A DNA stretch of 64,000 bases from Nemertoderma westbladi (lineage: Eukaryota; Xenacoelomorpha; Nemertodermatida; Nemertodermatidae), in assembly GCA_032718475.1 (NCBI GenBank), contig JAUCBJ010001356.1, positions 1 to 64,000 of the forward strand, read 5' to 3'. Made by a program: the position numbers and the translations under genes. The notes beneath the pieces were generated by a model. It ran no database searches. It worked only from the letters and a program-made list of their open reading frames with translations, and was not told where the DNA came from. Shown here piece by piece: positions 54,101 to 57,100 of this stretch. Each line of letters opens with the position of its first letter. Position 1 is the first letter of the stretch.

Positions 54101-57100
54101 CTTAGCCTCCAATGCCAACGCCTTCGCCTTGTCTGTAAACGGTCGACCCCCTATGAAACCCCCAGTCAGCCCTGTAGACAACCCCAGACACACAGTAGCA
54201 GTGTTCTTATTGAGCAGATCGACTTTATTGAGGACGAGTAGACACGGTTTATCCGGGAATCCGAACAATTGGTACAGAACTTCGGGGTCTATCATCCTCC
54301 GTGTGTAGCGGTCCGCGGCGTCCACAACCACCACGACAACGTCCGCCGACTCCACGGCCTCTCGGGGCGCTGTGTGCATCTCCCGCGGCCATCTGAACCT
54401 ACGGCAGTACTCCCAGTCCACGAACCCTGGGGTGTCTACCATCACTATCTGCGTATTGCCCTGCGTTACCACGGCTGAGGCGTTGCCTCGCGTCGTGTTT
54501 ACCTTGCGGGATGTCGCCATCAGTCGACGGCGCATCAACGCGTTGACCAACGAGGATTTCCCGGCGTTCGGTTTACCGATAACCGCGACTCTCAGGAATC
54601 GACGGGTCCCGGGATGGACGCCCGACGGGGTGTGTGGGACCGCGATCAGTTGCATGGTGGCCGCGGCCAGCGTGGGCGGGACAGGGTGGGATTCCCGTGG
54701 GTGTTTACTTGGGTAGACGAGGTCTCCCACGCTACGACGGTCCGATAAGTCGGACCAAGTCGGAAGAATTTCATTGGGATTCGTCAACGAGGACGAACAA
54801 TACTTGCGGTAATGGGTTGGCGGGTTCAGTCTAGAAACGCAGAGATTTCGAAACAAAAACAGACGATTCATTTTCTATATTTCTTAAGCCTGTGGTCGTC
54901 AGTTAAATGATTAATAGTCATATGAAGGTATGCTTATGCTATGCCATAGGATAGGGGTAGGCCTATTCGAATTGACCACTTAGGCCTGCTACAACATTTC
55001 GAATGAGGCTAGTCATAGGGCCTAATCGTACAAAAATAGTGGATATGCCTATCACCTATCCTGTCTATATCCAGATATCTGTATATACTGTTATATGAAA
55101 CACACACGTTTGTGTTGACGGGACGGTGAGTTAGGCTGTGTTACTTCATGTACTTCATGCACAGCTGCACAGCAGAGCCGCAGCGCACAGCGGTACCGGT
55201 ACCGGTACCTACAAAAAATCAAAATGGGGAAGAAGCTAACTAGTATCATATTTTGAATATCCCGCCATGGTTGGCTGAATGAAAGCCCGGCCCATTCATA
55301 AACAAGAGAGTTCATGGAGTACACACTAAAACAGTGTAGTTAAGAATAGCTCCTGCGGGAAATTTGAATTCCAAGATATGTATCAGTGTACAATTGCATT
55401 GTTTGTTGCAAGGAAACTGAAAATATAAGCACAACAGTACCGCAGGTTACAGAATGCGCAGGTTTCAGTTTAGTTGAGGCCCAAAACCCTAATTGAAACT
55501 GTCTTCAAACCCTAAGTCATCAGGATCCGATATAAGAAACTGTGAAGAATTTCGGACATGTAACAAACTTTACTTTACTTAAAAAAAGTATTCGCTTTAC
55601 TTTACTTAACTATTTTTACTTTACTTTACTTTTATTACTTTACGTTTTCACTTTGTTTGCGTGGATCACGCACCAAATAGCGCGGTGGTGTGTGGTTTGG
55701 AGATGCTGTGGGTGTCTGCCTTCACTCTATAAGATACAATAACACAGCCACACTCATTATAAATTTTCTGCCAATTGCCTTTTATAGAAAATGTTAATAT
55801 GAACATGTTCTGCTGGTGGTTGGTACTGTTCCAATTTAATTTGTTTCGAATTACAAGTGTTGTTGTTTTTTGTGTAAATATTGTGGTAATAAAAGATACA
55901 AAATTGGCTTTACTTTACCTTTACTATTTTTACGTAACTATCTTTACTTTATACATTTTTACTTTACTTTACCATAATTTAGATGAACCGAAATTTATGA
56001 GGTGTTACGTATAGCTTGAAAGTAGAATGTTGATTTTTGTATAGAAAGTTAGATTAGATGCACGAAAAATAAATTATTATTTAAGATGTTTTCGCACTCA
56101 CGTGGATTTTCACGGAGTCGAAGTATCCGTTATCTGCGTTGATGAGAGCGGTAGTTAGGTCCTCTGCTGCGTAATGGAAGAAAGCTTGCAGAGCTCCTCG
56201 TAGCTTATCTGCACAGTGCTTTACAATAGAACTGAAAGTAAATAAAACGGTATAGTGCTTTACAATAGAACTGAAAGTAAATAAAACGGTATAGTGCTTT
56301 ACAATAGAAATGAAAGTAAATAAAACGGTATAGTGCTTTACAATAGAACTGAAAGTAAATAAAACGGTATAGCGCTTTACAATAGAACTGAAAGTAAATA
56401 AAACGGTATAGTGCTTTACAATAGAACTGAAAATAAATAAAACGGTATAGTGCTTTACAATAGAACTGAAAGTAAATAAAACGGTATAGTGCTTTACAAT
56501 AGAACTGAAAGTAAATAAAACGGTATAGTGCTTTACAATAGAACTGAAAGTAAATAAAACGGTATAGTGCTTTACAATAGAACTGAAAGTAAATAAAACG
56601 GTATAGTGCTTTACAATAGAACTAAAAGTAAATAAAACGGTATAGTGCTTTACAATAGAACTGAAAGTAAATAAAACGGTATAGTGCTTTACAATAGAAC
56701 TGAAAGTAAATAAAACGGTATAGTGCTTTACAATAGAACTGAAAGTAAATAAAACGGTATAGTGCTTTACAATAGAACTGAAAGTAAATAAAACGGTATA
56801 GTGCTTTACAATAGAACTGAGAGTAAATAAAACGGTATAGTGCTTTACAATAGAACTGAAAGTAAATAAAACGGTATAGTGCTTTACAATAGAACTAAAA
56901 GTAAATAAAACGGTATAGTGCTTTACAATAGAACTGAAAGTAAATAAAACGGTATAGTGCTTTACAACAGAACTGAAAGTAAATTAATATCGATGCAGTG
57001 CTCTACAACAGAACTGAAAGTAAATTAATATCGATGCAGTGCTTTACAACAGAACTGAAAGTAAATTAATATCGATGCAGTGCTTTACAATAGAACTGAA

